Shown: positions 27,406 to 35,399 of the stretch, piece by piece
Layout: the number at the start of each line of letters is the position of its first letter
Numbering within the stretch: the first letter of the stretch is position 1
NCBI GenBank assembly: GCA_902464615.1
Contig: CABQKA010000003.1
Coordinates: 62,001-126,000, forward strand
Length of the DNA stretch: 64,000 bases
Direction of reading: 5' to 3'
DNA from: an uncultured Prevotella sp.
Lineage (GTDB): Bacteria > Bacteroidota > Bacteroidia > Bacteroidales > Bacteroidaceae
Notes under the pieces: generated by a model
The model's database searches: none
What the model saw: only the letters and a program-made list of their open reading frames with translations
What the model was told of the DNA's origin: nothing
Program-made: the position numbers and the translations under genes

Positions 27406-30258
27406 TCAGCGTTTCAGGTTGAAGCGATAGATGGCGTGGAGCACGACGTAGCGCTGGAAGCCGTTTTCCTGCTGCACCGTGTTGGCGTAGGCCGTAGCGT
27501 AGCGGTAAATGTCTTCCTGGGCGTCGAGCATGTCGGCCGCCTCAAGTTTCAGCGTCAGGCTCTTGTCTTTGAGAAAATCCTGCTGCACGTAGGCGTTCCA
27601 GACCGGTTCGTCCCGGTTGTAGAGCGCACTGCGGTAGTGCCGCCGCCCGGTCATCTCGAAGTCCGAACTGAGCTTCATGCCCCAGGGCAGGGTGTACGAG
27701 GCCGTCAGCCCGTAGGTGTACGTGTAGCCCGTCTCGTCGCTTTCGGGCTGGAGCGGGGAGCGGACGAACTCGGGCATGAAACCGGCCGAGACCTTGACGA
27801 AGAGTCCGTCCGCGCGGTAGGCCAGTCCGCTCATGACGGTGAAGTCCGTGCGGCGCAAGCGGTTCAGCTCCGCCTCGCCGCCTGCCCCCACGTAGCCCGG
27901 CGTGCGCTGGAACAGGGTGCGCAGGGTGCCGTCGTAGGTCCAGCGTTTCTGCCGGTCGAGGGTCCAGGTCAGGTTCATGCCCGCCTGGGCACTGAAACGG
28001 CTGCCTACGTTGACGGGCATCCGCGTGTAGTAGCCCGTGGCGGGGTCGTAGTCCATGCGGTCGGCCACGGCGTCGGTGGCGCCGTTGGCATAGCCCGAGA
28101 AGGACAGGCTTACCTGGCTTTCCTCGAAAAAGGTGCTGAAGCGCGAATAGACGTAGTACGTGTACCAAGGCTCCAGGTCCGGGTTGCCGCGCCGGGGCTC
28201 CTGCGGGTTGGCGGTCACGTCGACGGGGAGCATCTCCTCCAGTTTGGGGCGCTCGTAGTTGCCCTCGTAGCTCAGCTCCCAGGTGGTGCGGTCCGTGAAC
28301 TTATACCTCAGCCGCGCATCGCTGCCGAAGCTCCAGCCGTAGCGTTGCCGCGTGGTGCGGAGCACGGCGGGACGGTCGTAGCGGTATGCCTCGGCGGCCC
28401 ACTTGGCCTCGGCGTTGACTCGCAGCTCCATTTTCCCGGTCTCGCCGCTTACTCCCGTGGCCAGCCCGTGGGAGCGCTGCAGCAGCGTGGCGCCGTACGT
28501 GTTCGGGTCCAACAGGTCCGGGCGCCCCGCGAGGTCTCCCGGCAGTTCGTCCAAGGGGTGCTGCGCGAGGTCGTCCCATCCCGGCAGCGACTCCAGGCGG
28601 TAGAAGTCGCGGTTCTCCCGTTTGCGGGCGAAGGTGAAGGTATAGATGTTGTTCCACCACAGGGACTTCGCCAACTGGTGGCGGTAGCCGCCGTGCCCCG
28701 TGAGGGTAAGTCCGCGATCAAGCAACGTGTTGTACTGGCGGTTCGGCTCGCGGCGGGCGCCGTCCGTAAAGTAGCGGCCGTCGTAGAAAATCCGCGCGTC
28801 TCCTTCCCCACGCGTAGCCTCGAGCTGGAAGCCGGCCGCCAGCAAGTTCTGCGTATGGCGCAGGCGGTGCATGTAGGTCAGGTCCAGGAAATGGCTGCCG
28901 TGGGTCTTGTGGCTTTTGTTGTCCTTGCGCATGGCGTTGACCAGGAGTCCGCGCAGGCTGTCGGGCAGCGCGGGGTCGAGGGCGCCGTCCACCGGGTCGC
29001 CGGGGAAGCGGCCCTCGGGGTCGGCGCCGAACGTGGCGGTGCGGTCGGTCAAGCGGCGGCGCTGGCGCGATTGCCGCACGTTGTAATCGACCGAGAGGAA
29101 GCTGAGCGTGTCGATGTTCAGCCGGTACGCCAGGTCCCCGTCCAAGCCGTCCGTGCCGATCCAGGTGCGCGACCGCTCGCGCCACCACACGTGGTCGGTC
29201 CCGGGCAAGTAGTTCTCCTGGTCCACGCGGCTGCGCCAGTCCTGGTTGTCGTGATTGTAGCGGAAGCTGGCCGTCAGGTTCTGGTAACCGGCCGAGCGGC
29301 GGTCGTCGCGGTTGCTCCAGTCGAGGCTGGCCGAAGCGTTGCGGTACGTGGTCCACCCCACATTCCAGACGCTCTGATACCAGTCGCCGTTGGGCGTCAC
29401 GCGCTCGCCGCCGTTGAGGTTATTGGCCGACCCCGCGACGCCTATCTTCAGACGGTCGGAAAAGTTGGAGAGAAAGACGCGGCCGGTCCATTTCTCCTCG
29501 TAGCCTGCACCCACGTCGGCATTGCCGGCCCACGCGCCACGGTACTCGGGCTTGATGCCCACGTCGATAACGGTGGTGCGCTCGCCGTCGTCCACTCCGG
29601 TGCGCTCGGCCGCTTCGCTGCGGCGGTCGTAGAGTTTCAGGTTTTCCACCACCTCGGCCGGCAGGTTGCGCAGGGCGGCCTGTATGTCGCCGCCCAGGAA
29701 CTTCCGCCCACCCACCAGGAGGCTCTCCACTTTCTTGCCTTGCCAGAGGATGTTGCCCTCGTCGTCCATCGTCACGCCCGGCATCTGCGAGAGCATGGCG
29801 GCGAGCGTGGCGCCGGCGTCGAGGTCCATCGCCTTCGAGCTGTATATGAACGTGTCGCGGCGTATAGTGAGCGTCGAGGCCTTGCCCGTGACGGTGGCCT
29901 CGGACAGGCGCACCGTGTTGTCGTGTATGGGCACGTCGCCCACGTCCAGCCGCGACTGCCCGGCCTCAAAGCGCACCTGCCGGCGCGCGGGGTCGAAGCC
30001 CACGCCCGTGAGGCGCAGCTCGTAGTCGGCCACACGGTCCGTCTCCACGGCGAAGCGGCCCAGCGAATCGGTCATGGCCAGGGCATAGAGCGAACTGTCC
30101 GGCAGGAACAACTGCACGGCAAGGAACGGCACGGGGAGCCGGAGCGAATCGTCCACCGCCCGGCCGCTGACTACATAGCGTTGCCCGAAGGCCGGAACGG
30201 CGGCCAGCAAAGAGAGGCAGACGAGGAGGAATGCGGAAAAAAGGCTTGTTCTTTTCAT
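27406..30258 (-). CDS. Outer-membrane beta-barrel protein with carboxypeptidase-like plug (TonB-receptor-like), copy 1
   Basis: A 950-residue exported outer-membrane protein. The start at 30258 (MKRTSLFSAFLLVCLSLLAAVPAFGQ) gives a good signal peptide; a longer form would need a TTG codon. Residues about 30-110 form a carboxypeptidase-regulatory-like domain (YVVSGRAVDDSLRLPVPFLAV), followed by a plug-like region (ATVTGKAS, MLSQMPGVTMDDEGNILWQG, VESLLVGGRKFLGGD) and a large barrel. No SusD partner is present, so this is not a classical SusC. It has its own promoter at 30332-30339. Distantly related to the next barrel upstream, which lies beside the peptide cluster. Ligand unknown. Confidence 0.8.
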   Translation of the reverse strand: MKRTSLFSAFLLVCLSLLAAVPAFGQRYVVSGRAVDDSLRLPVPFLAVQLFLPDSSLYALAMTDSLGRFAVETDRVADYELRLTGVGFDPARRQVRFEAGQSRLDVGDVPIHDNTVRLSEATVTGKASTLTIRRDTFIYSSKAMDLDAGATLAAMLSQMPGVTMDDEGNILWQGKKVESLLVGGRKFLGGDIQAALRNLPAEVVENLKLYDRRSEAAERTGVDDGERTTVIDVGIKPEYRGAWAGNADVGAGYEEKWTGRVFLSNFSDRLKIGVAGSANNLNGGERVTPNGDWYQSVWNVGWTTYRNASASLDWSNRDDRRSAGYQNLTASFRYNHDNQDWRSRVDQENYLPGTDHVWWRERSRTWIGTDGLDGDLAYRLNIDTLSFLSVDYNVRQSRQRRRLTDRTATFGADPEGRFPGDPVDGALDPALPDSLRGLLVNAMRKDNKSHKTHGSHFLDLTYMHRLRHTQNLLAAGFQLEATRGEGDARIFYDGRYFTDGARREPNRQYNTLLDRGLTLTGHGGYRHQLAKSLWWNNIYTFTFARKRENRDFYRLESLPGWDDLAQHPLDELPGDLAGRPDLLDPNTYGATLLQRSHGLATGVSGETGKMELRVNAEAKWAAEAYRYDRPAVLRTTRQRYGWSFGSDARLRYKFTDRTTWELSYEGNYERPKLEEMLPVDVTANPQEPRRGNPDLEPWYTYYVYSRFSTFFEESQVSLSFSGYANGATDAVADRMDYDPATGYYTRMPVNVGSRFSAQAGMNLTWTLDRQKRWTYDGTLRTLFQRTPGYVGAGGEAELNRLRRTDFTVMSGLAYRADGLFVKVSAGFMPEFVRSPLQPESDETGYTYTYGLTASYTLPWGMKLSSDFEMTGRRHYRSALYNRDEPVWNAYVQQDFLKDKSLTLKLEAADMLDAQEDIYRYATAYANTVQQENGFQRYVVLHAIYRFNLKR

Positions 30259-30331
30259 TCGATAAGGCAAAACTGACTGTGTCCATCAGGCCCGGCCCGC
30301 CGGCTATTCCCGCGGTCCCGGGCCACAGCCG

Positions 30332-30339
30332 CAAAGTTA
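30332..30339 (-). promoter_or_regulatory. -7 box for barrel gene copy 1
   Basis: TAACTTTG on the minus strand, 74 bases before the start at 30258. Confidence 0.6.
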
Positions 30340-30513
30340 AGCATTTTTACCCCCCCCGATTAAAAAATACTAAAAAAACTCATTTCTCGTAATAAAACCG
30401 CCCGTACCCCTCTTTTCCGGGCCGCACAGAGCGGTGCGCAGCGCACCGGAACACGGAAACGGGCCCCGAAACCGGCCCGAAGGGATGCTCCGCGCGGCCT
30501 GTGCGCCACGGGG

Positions 30514-30576
30514 CTAAGGCCCGTCGCAACAAGCCTTAGCCCAGGATTTACGGGCCTTAGCCCCGCGCCGCGGGGA
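30514..30576. repeat. Three-unit 21-bp intergenic array (h)
   Basis: Boxes at 30514, 30535 and 30556, 20 bases beyond the stop of the second barrel gene. Apart from this array and the promoter at 30332, the 337-base gap between the two barrel genes holds no gene I can support. Confidence 0.9.
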
Positions 30577-30595
30577 CAGCCGCCGGCGGCGGGCG

Positions 30596-33529
30596 TCACT
30601 CGCCCGGACGCTTCTTCGGCTCGATGTTCAGACGGTAGACGAAGTGGAACATCACGTAGCTCGGGATCACGTTGCGCCACGTCTCCACGCGGCCCTGCGC
30701 GTTGAGCGTGCGCGTCACGTTCGACAGCTGGTGCAGGATGTCGAAACCGTCCAGCATCAGCGTCAGGTTGCCCTTCAGCAGACGCTTCGCCAGCCGCGCG
30801 TTCCACACCCAGTCGTCCGTGTTCAGCGAAGCGTCGTCGTAGCCGTAACGGCTATACAGGCTCACGTCCGTGCTGAGCTGCAGGTCCCAGGGAAGTTCCA
30901 CCTGCGCCGTCACACCGTAGGTCAGGTCCGCCGCGCTCACGTCCGCGAAGTCCGGCCGGCGGCTCGTGGCGCGGTCCCACGTGGCCTTCACGCGCGCCCC
31001 CAGCTTCACCTTCGCCAGTGACCAGTCCACGCGCAGCTGCTCCGTCGTCAGCAGCGAGCGCACCGTGCTGCGCGGGTTCTGCCCCAGGCCCGTATCCGTC
31101 AGGTCCACGCTGTGCAGGTACGTCGTGCCCACGTCGTTGCGCAGCGTCCACCGCTTCGCCTTGTCCAGCGGCGTGGAGAAGGACAGCTCCCCGCCCAGCG
31201 AGTAGTTCCCGTTCACGTTCTCCGGACGCGAAGTGCGCACGCCCGTCGCCCGGTCGTAGGTGTACGCCCGCGCCACGGCATGCTGCGTCGCGGAGTAGAA
31301 TGCCCCCAGCCTGAACTGGCGCTCCTTTTTCGACTCGCGCCAGTTGAAGTTGAACTTCAAGTCGTGCTGCCAGCTGTTCTTCAGGTCGGGGTTACCGTAA
31401 CTGATCCAAAGCGGATTGCTGTCGTCCGTAAGGTCCACGAGATTACGCAGATCGGGCTGCGACGGCGTCAGCGCATAGCTCAGCTGGTACTTGTAGCGCC
31501 ACTCCTGGGTGGCGTAGGTAATGTCCGTCTTGAAGCCGGGCAGGAAGTCGGCCCGCCGGGGCGTGCGCGTGGCCTGGCCCGTGCGGTAGGTCAGTTCCTT
31601 CGTGACGTAACTGAGGGGCACGGCAAACCATATCTCCCACTTTTTCTGGTCCTCGTAGCGCTGCCACATGGCATCCAGCTGGACGTTGTGGGCATACGTA
31701 TGCTGGTTGGCGTGATAGGAATTGGCGGCATCCATCGTTTCCTGCTCCCACCCGACAGCGGAGGGAAGGGACGTGAGCGCAGAGTCCGTGCCCAGCCCCC
31801 AGCCTTCCAGACGGTCCAGACGGTAAAGCTCGCGGACGTCCGAAGCATATTGCTGCGTGTAGCCATAAGCGGCGCAGGCGGTCCACCCGTTGTTGATGTA
31901 AGTGTACTCCGCCTTGCCGGAGAAGGAATAGGAGCGTCCCGGCTGGTGGTAGTACTGGTTGCGGAAATCCGCCGGCGGCGCACCCGCCTGCCAGTAGTCC
32001 GTCTGCTGGTGAGTAAACCGCTCGGCTGCCTCGTCGGCATACGTGCCGGAGAAGTCCACCTTGAGGAAATCCTCCGTATGCGGCACGTTCCAGACCAAAC
32101 CCAGGCTGCCGCCGGCCCCGAGACTGTGGCCTTCGCCATAGGTCTGCGAGAGGCTGCGGTTCAGCAGGTGTGCGCGCAGTACGGACCCGGCCAACGGTCC
32201 CCGCAGGCTGTCGATAAGCCCCGGGGAAAGCACGGCCGAGGGGTCGTCCGCGAACGTGCCCGCCACGGCATCGCCGCGGTTCGTATAGCGGCGGTAGTTG
32301 AAGTAAGGGGAGAGGCGGACGGCGAACTTGCTGCTCGGGACGCGCCGGCTGGCTGTCTGGAAAAAGAAAGAGTGGCTCGTGGAAAAGCGCGTATTGCGGC
32401 TGAGCGACTGGTTCTGGCTGCGCTCGAAGGTGTTACCGCCCGTGAGGAAATTCTCCCGGTTCGTGGCCGAGAGGTTATTGCCGTCCGTGTGCGTGATGCC
32501 GGCCTGGCCGTTCAGGATGTAGCGGCCGCCCTTCTCCTTGACGTTATATTCCAAGGCGGCCATTTTCGTGGTGAGCCGGCCGGAGGGCATCTGCTCGGGC
32601 GTCCAGCTTCCGGTCTCGCCCGGCTTGCGGCGGTCGTTCACATTATTGAGGTTGCCCACCAGCGCCAGGCGCGACTGCGGCGTGAAGCGCAGGGCAAAGA
32701 GGCGGCCCAGATAGCGGCCCTCCGTCCCGCCGCCCCACTCCGTGTTGGCTATCCACCCTACGGAATACTGCCGTTTCAGGTTCACGTCCATCACGAGCTC
32801 CTTCCGCCCGCCGTTCAGCCCCATCATGCGCAAAGCCACGTCCGGCTCGCGCTCGTAGACCTTCACCGTCTTCACCATATACGTGGGCAGGTTTTCCAGC
32901 ATCAGCGTGTTGTCCCCCTTGAAAAAGTCGTCGCCGTTGAGCAGGAGGCTCTCCACGAACCGGCCGTTCACGTAGATGCGCCCGTCGTCTTTCAGCTCCA
33001 CGCCGGGCAGCTGGCGGATGAGCACGTCGAGCATCGAGCCTTCCGCCGTCTGGAAAGCGTCGGCGTTGAAGATAAGCGTGTCCCGCTTCGTGTAGAACTT
33101 CACCCGCGTAGCCGTCACCGTTGCCTCGCCCAGCTGCTGCTCCGACATCCGGGGCTTGAGGCGCACCACCGGCATTTCCAGCGTGTACTCGCGCTTATGG
33201 TACTTCACCTCTATATCCGCCGTCTGCGGTTCGAAACTGTCGTGCGAAAACCGAAGGTGATATTTCCCCTCGGGCAACTCCACGAAATAGGCCGAGTAAA
33301 CAATGCCGTTCGTCATGCTCCGCCCCGTCTTAATGGTCTTGACGGAGTCGCCCGCCGGCGTGAGGATGTCCACCCTCGCCCCCATCACCGGCGTACCGGT
33401 CAAGGCGTTCTCCACTTTACCCAACACATAGTGGCGCTGCTGCCCGCTAAGCGGCAGCGCGCAAAGCACGGCGGCCCACAGCAGCAAAGCAGGAAAGCCG
33501 CGAACATATAAGTAACAAAATATTTTCAT
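30596..33529 (-). CDS. Outer-membrane beta-barrel protein next to the RiPP precursor, copy 2
   Basis: A 977-residue exported outer-membrane protein: signal segment near residues 10-30 (FPALLLWAAVLCALPLSGQ), carboxypeptidase-regulatory-like domain (HYVLGKVENALTGTPVMGARV), a plug-like region (LGEATVTATRVKFYTKRDT, LIRQLPGVELKDDGRIYVNG, FVESLLLNGDDFFKGD) and a large aromatic-rich barrel ending in RLNIEPKKRPGE. Compared with copy 1 the order of landmarks is the same, so the two are diverged paralogues. It lies 91 bases downstream of the cysteine-rich precursor gene on the same strand, separated by a hairpin. Its position suggests transport, recognition or display linked to the modified peptide, but this is inference. 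Confidence 0.8.
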   Translation of the reverse strand: MKIFCYLYVRGFPALLLWAAVLCALPLSGQQRHYVLGKVENALTGTPVMGARVDILTPAGDSVKTIKTGRSMTNGIVYSAYFVELPEGKYHLRFSHDSFEPQTADIEVKYHKREYTLEMPVVRLKPRMSEQQLGEATVTATRVKFYTKRDTLIFNADAFQTAEGSMLDVLIRQLPGVELKDDGRIYVNGRFVESLLLNGDDFFKGDNTLMLENLPTYMVKTVKVYEREPDVALRMMGLNGGRKELVMDVNLKRQYSVGWIANTEWGGGTEGRYLGRLFALRFTPQSRLALVGNLNNVNDRRKPGETGSWTPEQMPSGRLTTKMAALEYNVKEKGGRYILNGQAGITHTDGNNLSATNRENFLTGGNTFERSQNQSLSRNTRFSTSHSFFFQTASRRVPSSKFAVRLSPYFNYRRYTNRGDAVAGTFADDPSAVLSPGLIDSLRGPLAGSVLRAHLLNRSLSQTYGEGHSLGAGGSLGLVWNVPHTEDFLKVDFSGTYADEAAERFTHQQTDYWQAGAPPADFRNQYYHQPGRSYSFSGKAEYTYINNGWTACAAYGYTQQYASDVRELYRLDRLEGWGLGTDSALTSLPSAVGWEQETMDAANSYHANQHTYAHNVQLDAMWQRYEDQKKWEIWFAVPLSYVTKELTYRTGQATRTPRRADFLPGFKTDITYATQEWRYKYQLSYALTPSQPDLRNLVDLTDDSNPLWISYGNPDLKNSWQHDLKFNFNWRESKKERQFRLGAFYSATQHAVARAYTYDRATGVRTSRPENVNGNYSLGGELSFSTPLDKAKRWTLRNDVGTTYLHSVDLTDTGLGQNPRSTVRSLLTTEQLRVDWSLAKVKLGARVKATWDRATSRRPDFADVSAADLTYGVTAQVELPWDLQLSTDVSLYSRYGYDDASLNTDDWVWNARLAKRLLKGNLTLMLDGFDILHQLSNVTRTLNAQGRVETWRNVIPSYVMFHFVYRLNIEPKKRPGE

Positions 33530-33579
33530 GGTATCATTGCTTATTGTTTTTTACTTGTGACGTCTTCGGTAGGACAATG

Positions 33580-33619
33580 GTAAAAGCCCCGGATTGCCGG
33601 GACAAGCCGGGGCTTTTAC
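33580..33619 (-). terminator. Hairpin between precursor peptide and barrel gene
   Basis: A perfect 13-bp stem (33580-33592 with 33607-33619) with A4/T4 ends begins 1 base after the precursor stop. It could be a partial terminator that keeps precursor mRNA more abundant than the downstream barrel mRNA. Confidence 0.7.
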
Positions 33620-33620
33620 G

Positions 33621-33980
33621 TCAGAACAAGGCTGAGAAGCCTATTGAAAACAAACGGTTTGAAGATTCCGTGGGCGTTTCTCCTTCCCCGCCACCCGGTG
33701 TTGTAGTCTGCGGATGACAAATCGTATTCACGCACGAACCGTTACCTGAACATGGGTCTTTGTGATTATGGGCGCAGGAAGTATTATTGCTACAATTGTC
33801 ATTACAAGAACAAGTTCCATTAGAAATACACCCAGTCGGGTTGTTAGGGCACGTTCCGTTGTCAGACCCGCGTGCATTTATGCCAAAAGCAGAAAAACCT
33901 CCGAGCAAACGTCCTTCTTTGTCCGCATTTATAGCCGGTATCTGTACTTCTATCTTTTTTATTTGCTTGTTTCTTTTCAT
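33621..33980 (-). CDS. Cysteine-rich RiPP precursor peptide (candidate)
   Basis: A 119-residue small protein with precursor-like architecture. A charged leader without an N-terminal membrane segment (MKRNKQIKKIEVQIPAINAD) ends in a double glycine (LLGG, residues 25-28), as in many peptide precursors. The core (about 40-90) has nine Cys (44, 51, 57, 59, 63, 69, 77, 83, 88) and many Asn. Five Cys end N-x-x-C motifs (NGTC twice, NTSC, NGSC, NTIC), four of them N-x-S/T followed directly by Cys. A Thr/Gly/Glu-rich tail ends in GFSALF, echoing GFSAFG just after the double glycine. The gene lies 102 bases downstream of a radical SAM/SPASM gene. No homologue is recognised; a free-standing Cys-rich secreted protein is the main alternative, though no signal peptide is visible. 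Confidence 0.7.
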   Translation of the reverse strand: MKRNKQIKKIEVQIPAINADKEGRLLGGFSAFGINARGSDNGTCPNNPTGCISNGTCSCNDNCSNNTSCAHNHKDPCSGNGSCVNTICHPQTTTPGGGEGETPTESSNRLFSIGFSALF

Positions 33981-34028
33981 AGGAAGGAATTTGATTAAAT
34001 GTTATACCATCACTTTTCCACGCAATTC

Positions 34029-34042
34029 GCGGCTATAGCCGC
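34029..34042. promoter_or_regulatory. Perfect 14-base palindrome upstream of the precursor
   Basis: GCGGCTATAGCCGC lies between the maturase stop and the precursor start. It could be an RNA hairpin that protects or processes the precursor message, or a protein-binding site; no U tract follows, so it is not an obvious terminator. Confidence 0.45.
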
Positions 34043-34082
34043 TCATTATCTCTTCACATTCTATTTCCCCGGCACCTCCTTT

Positions 34083-35399
34083 TTAATATGAAACCTCCGG
34101 ATGGCGAAGTATCCACTCGCCGCGGCGACGGAGCAGGGCATCCTTGTCTGCTTCGGAGTATTGGTAGTAGCAGACATCAGAAACAGCGCGCTCCAGCTTC
34201 GTCTGGGAGCATCCGCCGTGGCAAAGAGGGAATATCCGGCAAGCATGGCACAGGGGAGTGCCGTGCTTGATAGCCATCCGCTTACGGTAACGATTGTTCC
34301 AAAGCAGCTGTCCGTCGGGAGACAAGACTCCTTCGCGTAGCTGCGGATGGAACTCGCGGGCCGTACACTTGTACAGGTCGCCCGTATAATTGATGACAAT
34401 GCTGTTCTCAAAATCGGCGTAACAATGCGTCGGACTGATGGTCTTGTTTTCAGCCGTGTGCAGGCCGCAGGCACTGTAACGTTCCGCCTGCCGCTCAGCT
34501 TTGGCATCGGCCTCTGGCCGCGTGCCGTCCTGCCAAACGGGCTGATAGTCCACCGTCAGGCGGTCCTTCTCGGCGACAGACAGGTTTTCAAACTCACTGA
34601 GCACGTCTCCGAAGGAGTCCACATTAGCCGCCGTATAGTTGAATCGTACGTTCAGCTCCATCCCGGCTTGCAGCGCGGCCCGGATGTGGCGGACAATGAG
34701 GTCGAACGTCTTGCCCCGCCCCACCCCGACGCGGACCTGGTCGTGAAGTTCCCGGTTTCCATCGAGCGTGATTTGCAGGAACACCGGATAATCTTTATTG
34801 AAAGGAACAAGACGGGAGAGAACTTTCTCCGTAAGCAGCACTCCGTTTGTCGTGAACCTGACGCCTAACTTCTTGCCATATTGGTCACACATCTGCTGAG
34901 CATGAAACAGAATAGGGTGTACCATATCGTTGAAACGCATCAACGGCTCGCCGCCGAAGAATCCGATGTTCAGCCGTTCCAGCTCGGACTCGGCCATCTT
35001 GCGGTCTATGAGCCTTTTGACAGCCTCTACCGTTTCGGAAGACATGTCCATGCCCGCCTTATGCGCCTCGTAACAATACCAGCAGCGCAGGTTACAGTCG
35101 AGCGTCGGGTTTACGGTCAGCGTAAAACTGCTCCGGTCCGTTTCTTTCTTGGTCCAACGCTCCAGCAACGCTTGCAACTCGTCGATCCCGGCGTCTATCA
35201 GGAAGCCTTTCTCCACCATGAACCGGTAGAGCGGCGGATGGATGTCGGCCAAGGCGTCGGGCGTATCGGCGTTCCGGTCCAGCAGTTCCTTGATTTGCGG
35301 CAGAACGGCCATGACCGTATCGCTGGCACAGTTGTAATATATCGTTTGGTCGCCGTTCGGAAAACTGGTATTGTAGCGACTCCACTTCATTTTATTCAT
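34083..35399 (-). CDS. Radical SAM/SPASM peptide maturase
   Basis: A radical S-adenosylmethionine enzyme that most likely modifies the neighbouring peptide. The N-terminal 85 residues (starting MKWSRYNTSF) resemble the precursor-recognition region of Bacteroidetes peptide maturases. The radical SAM cluster motif is CNLRCWYCYE, followed by GFFGGEPLM and the FTTNGVLL strand. The C-terminal SPASM region (from about 310) has spaced Cys residues for auxiliary iron-sulfur clusters: CGLH, HCYADFENSI, DLYKCTARE and CHACRIFPLCHGGC. Length is about 438 residues. The ATG at 35399 overlaps the upstream stop as ATGAATAA, implying translational coupling; 35408 and 35390 are other possible starts. Likely chemistry is a thioether or carbon crosslink, not predictable from sequence alone. 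Confidence 0.88.
   Translation of the reverse strand: MNKMKWSRYNTSFPNGDQTIYYNCASDTVMAVLPQIKELLDRNADTPDALADIHPPLYRFMVEKGFLIDAGIDELQALLERWTKKETDRSSFTLTVNPTLDCNLRCWYCYEAHKAGMDMSSETVEAVKRLIDRKMAESELERLNIGFFGGEPLMRFNDMVHPILFHAQQMCDQYGKKLGVRFTTNGVLLTEKVLSRLVPFNKDYPVFLQITLDGNRELHDQVRVGVGRGKTFDLIVRHIRAALQAGMELNVRFNYTAANVDSFGDVLSEFENLSVAEKDRLTVDYQPVWQDGTRPEADAKAERQAERYSACGLHTAENKTISPTHCYADFENSIVINYTGDLYKCTAREFHPQLREGVLSPDGQLLWNNRYRKRMAIKHGTPLCHACRIFPLCHGGCSQTKLERAVSDVCYYQYSEADKDALLRRRGEWILRHPEVSY

Noticed and set aside
27406..33529. The two barrels as a SusC/SusD polysaccharide-uptake pair
   Set aside because: Both are barrel proteins and no SusD-like lipoprotein is adjacent.
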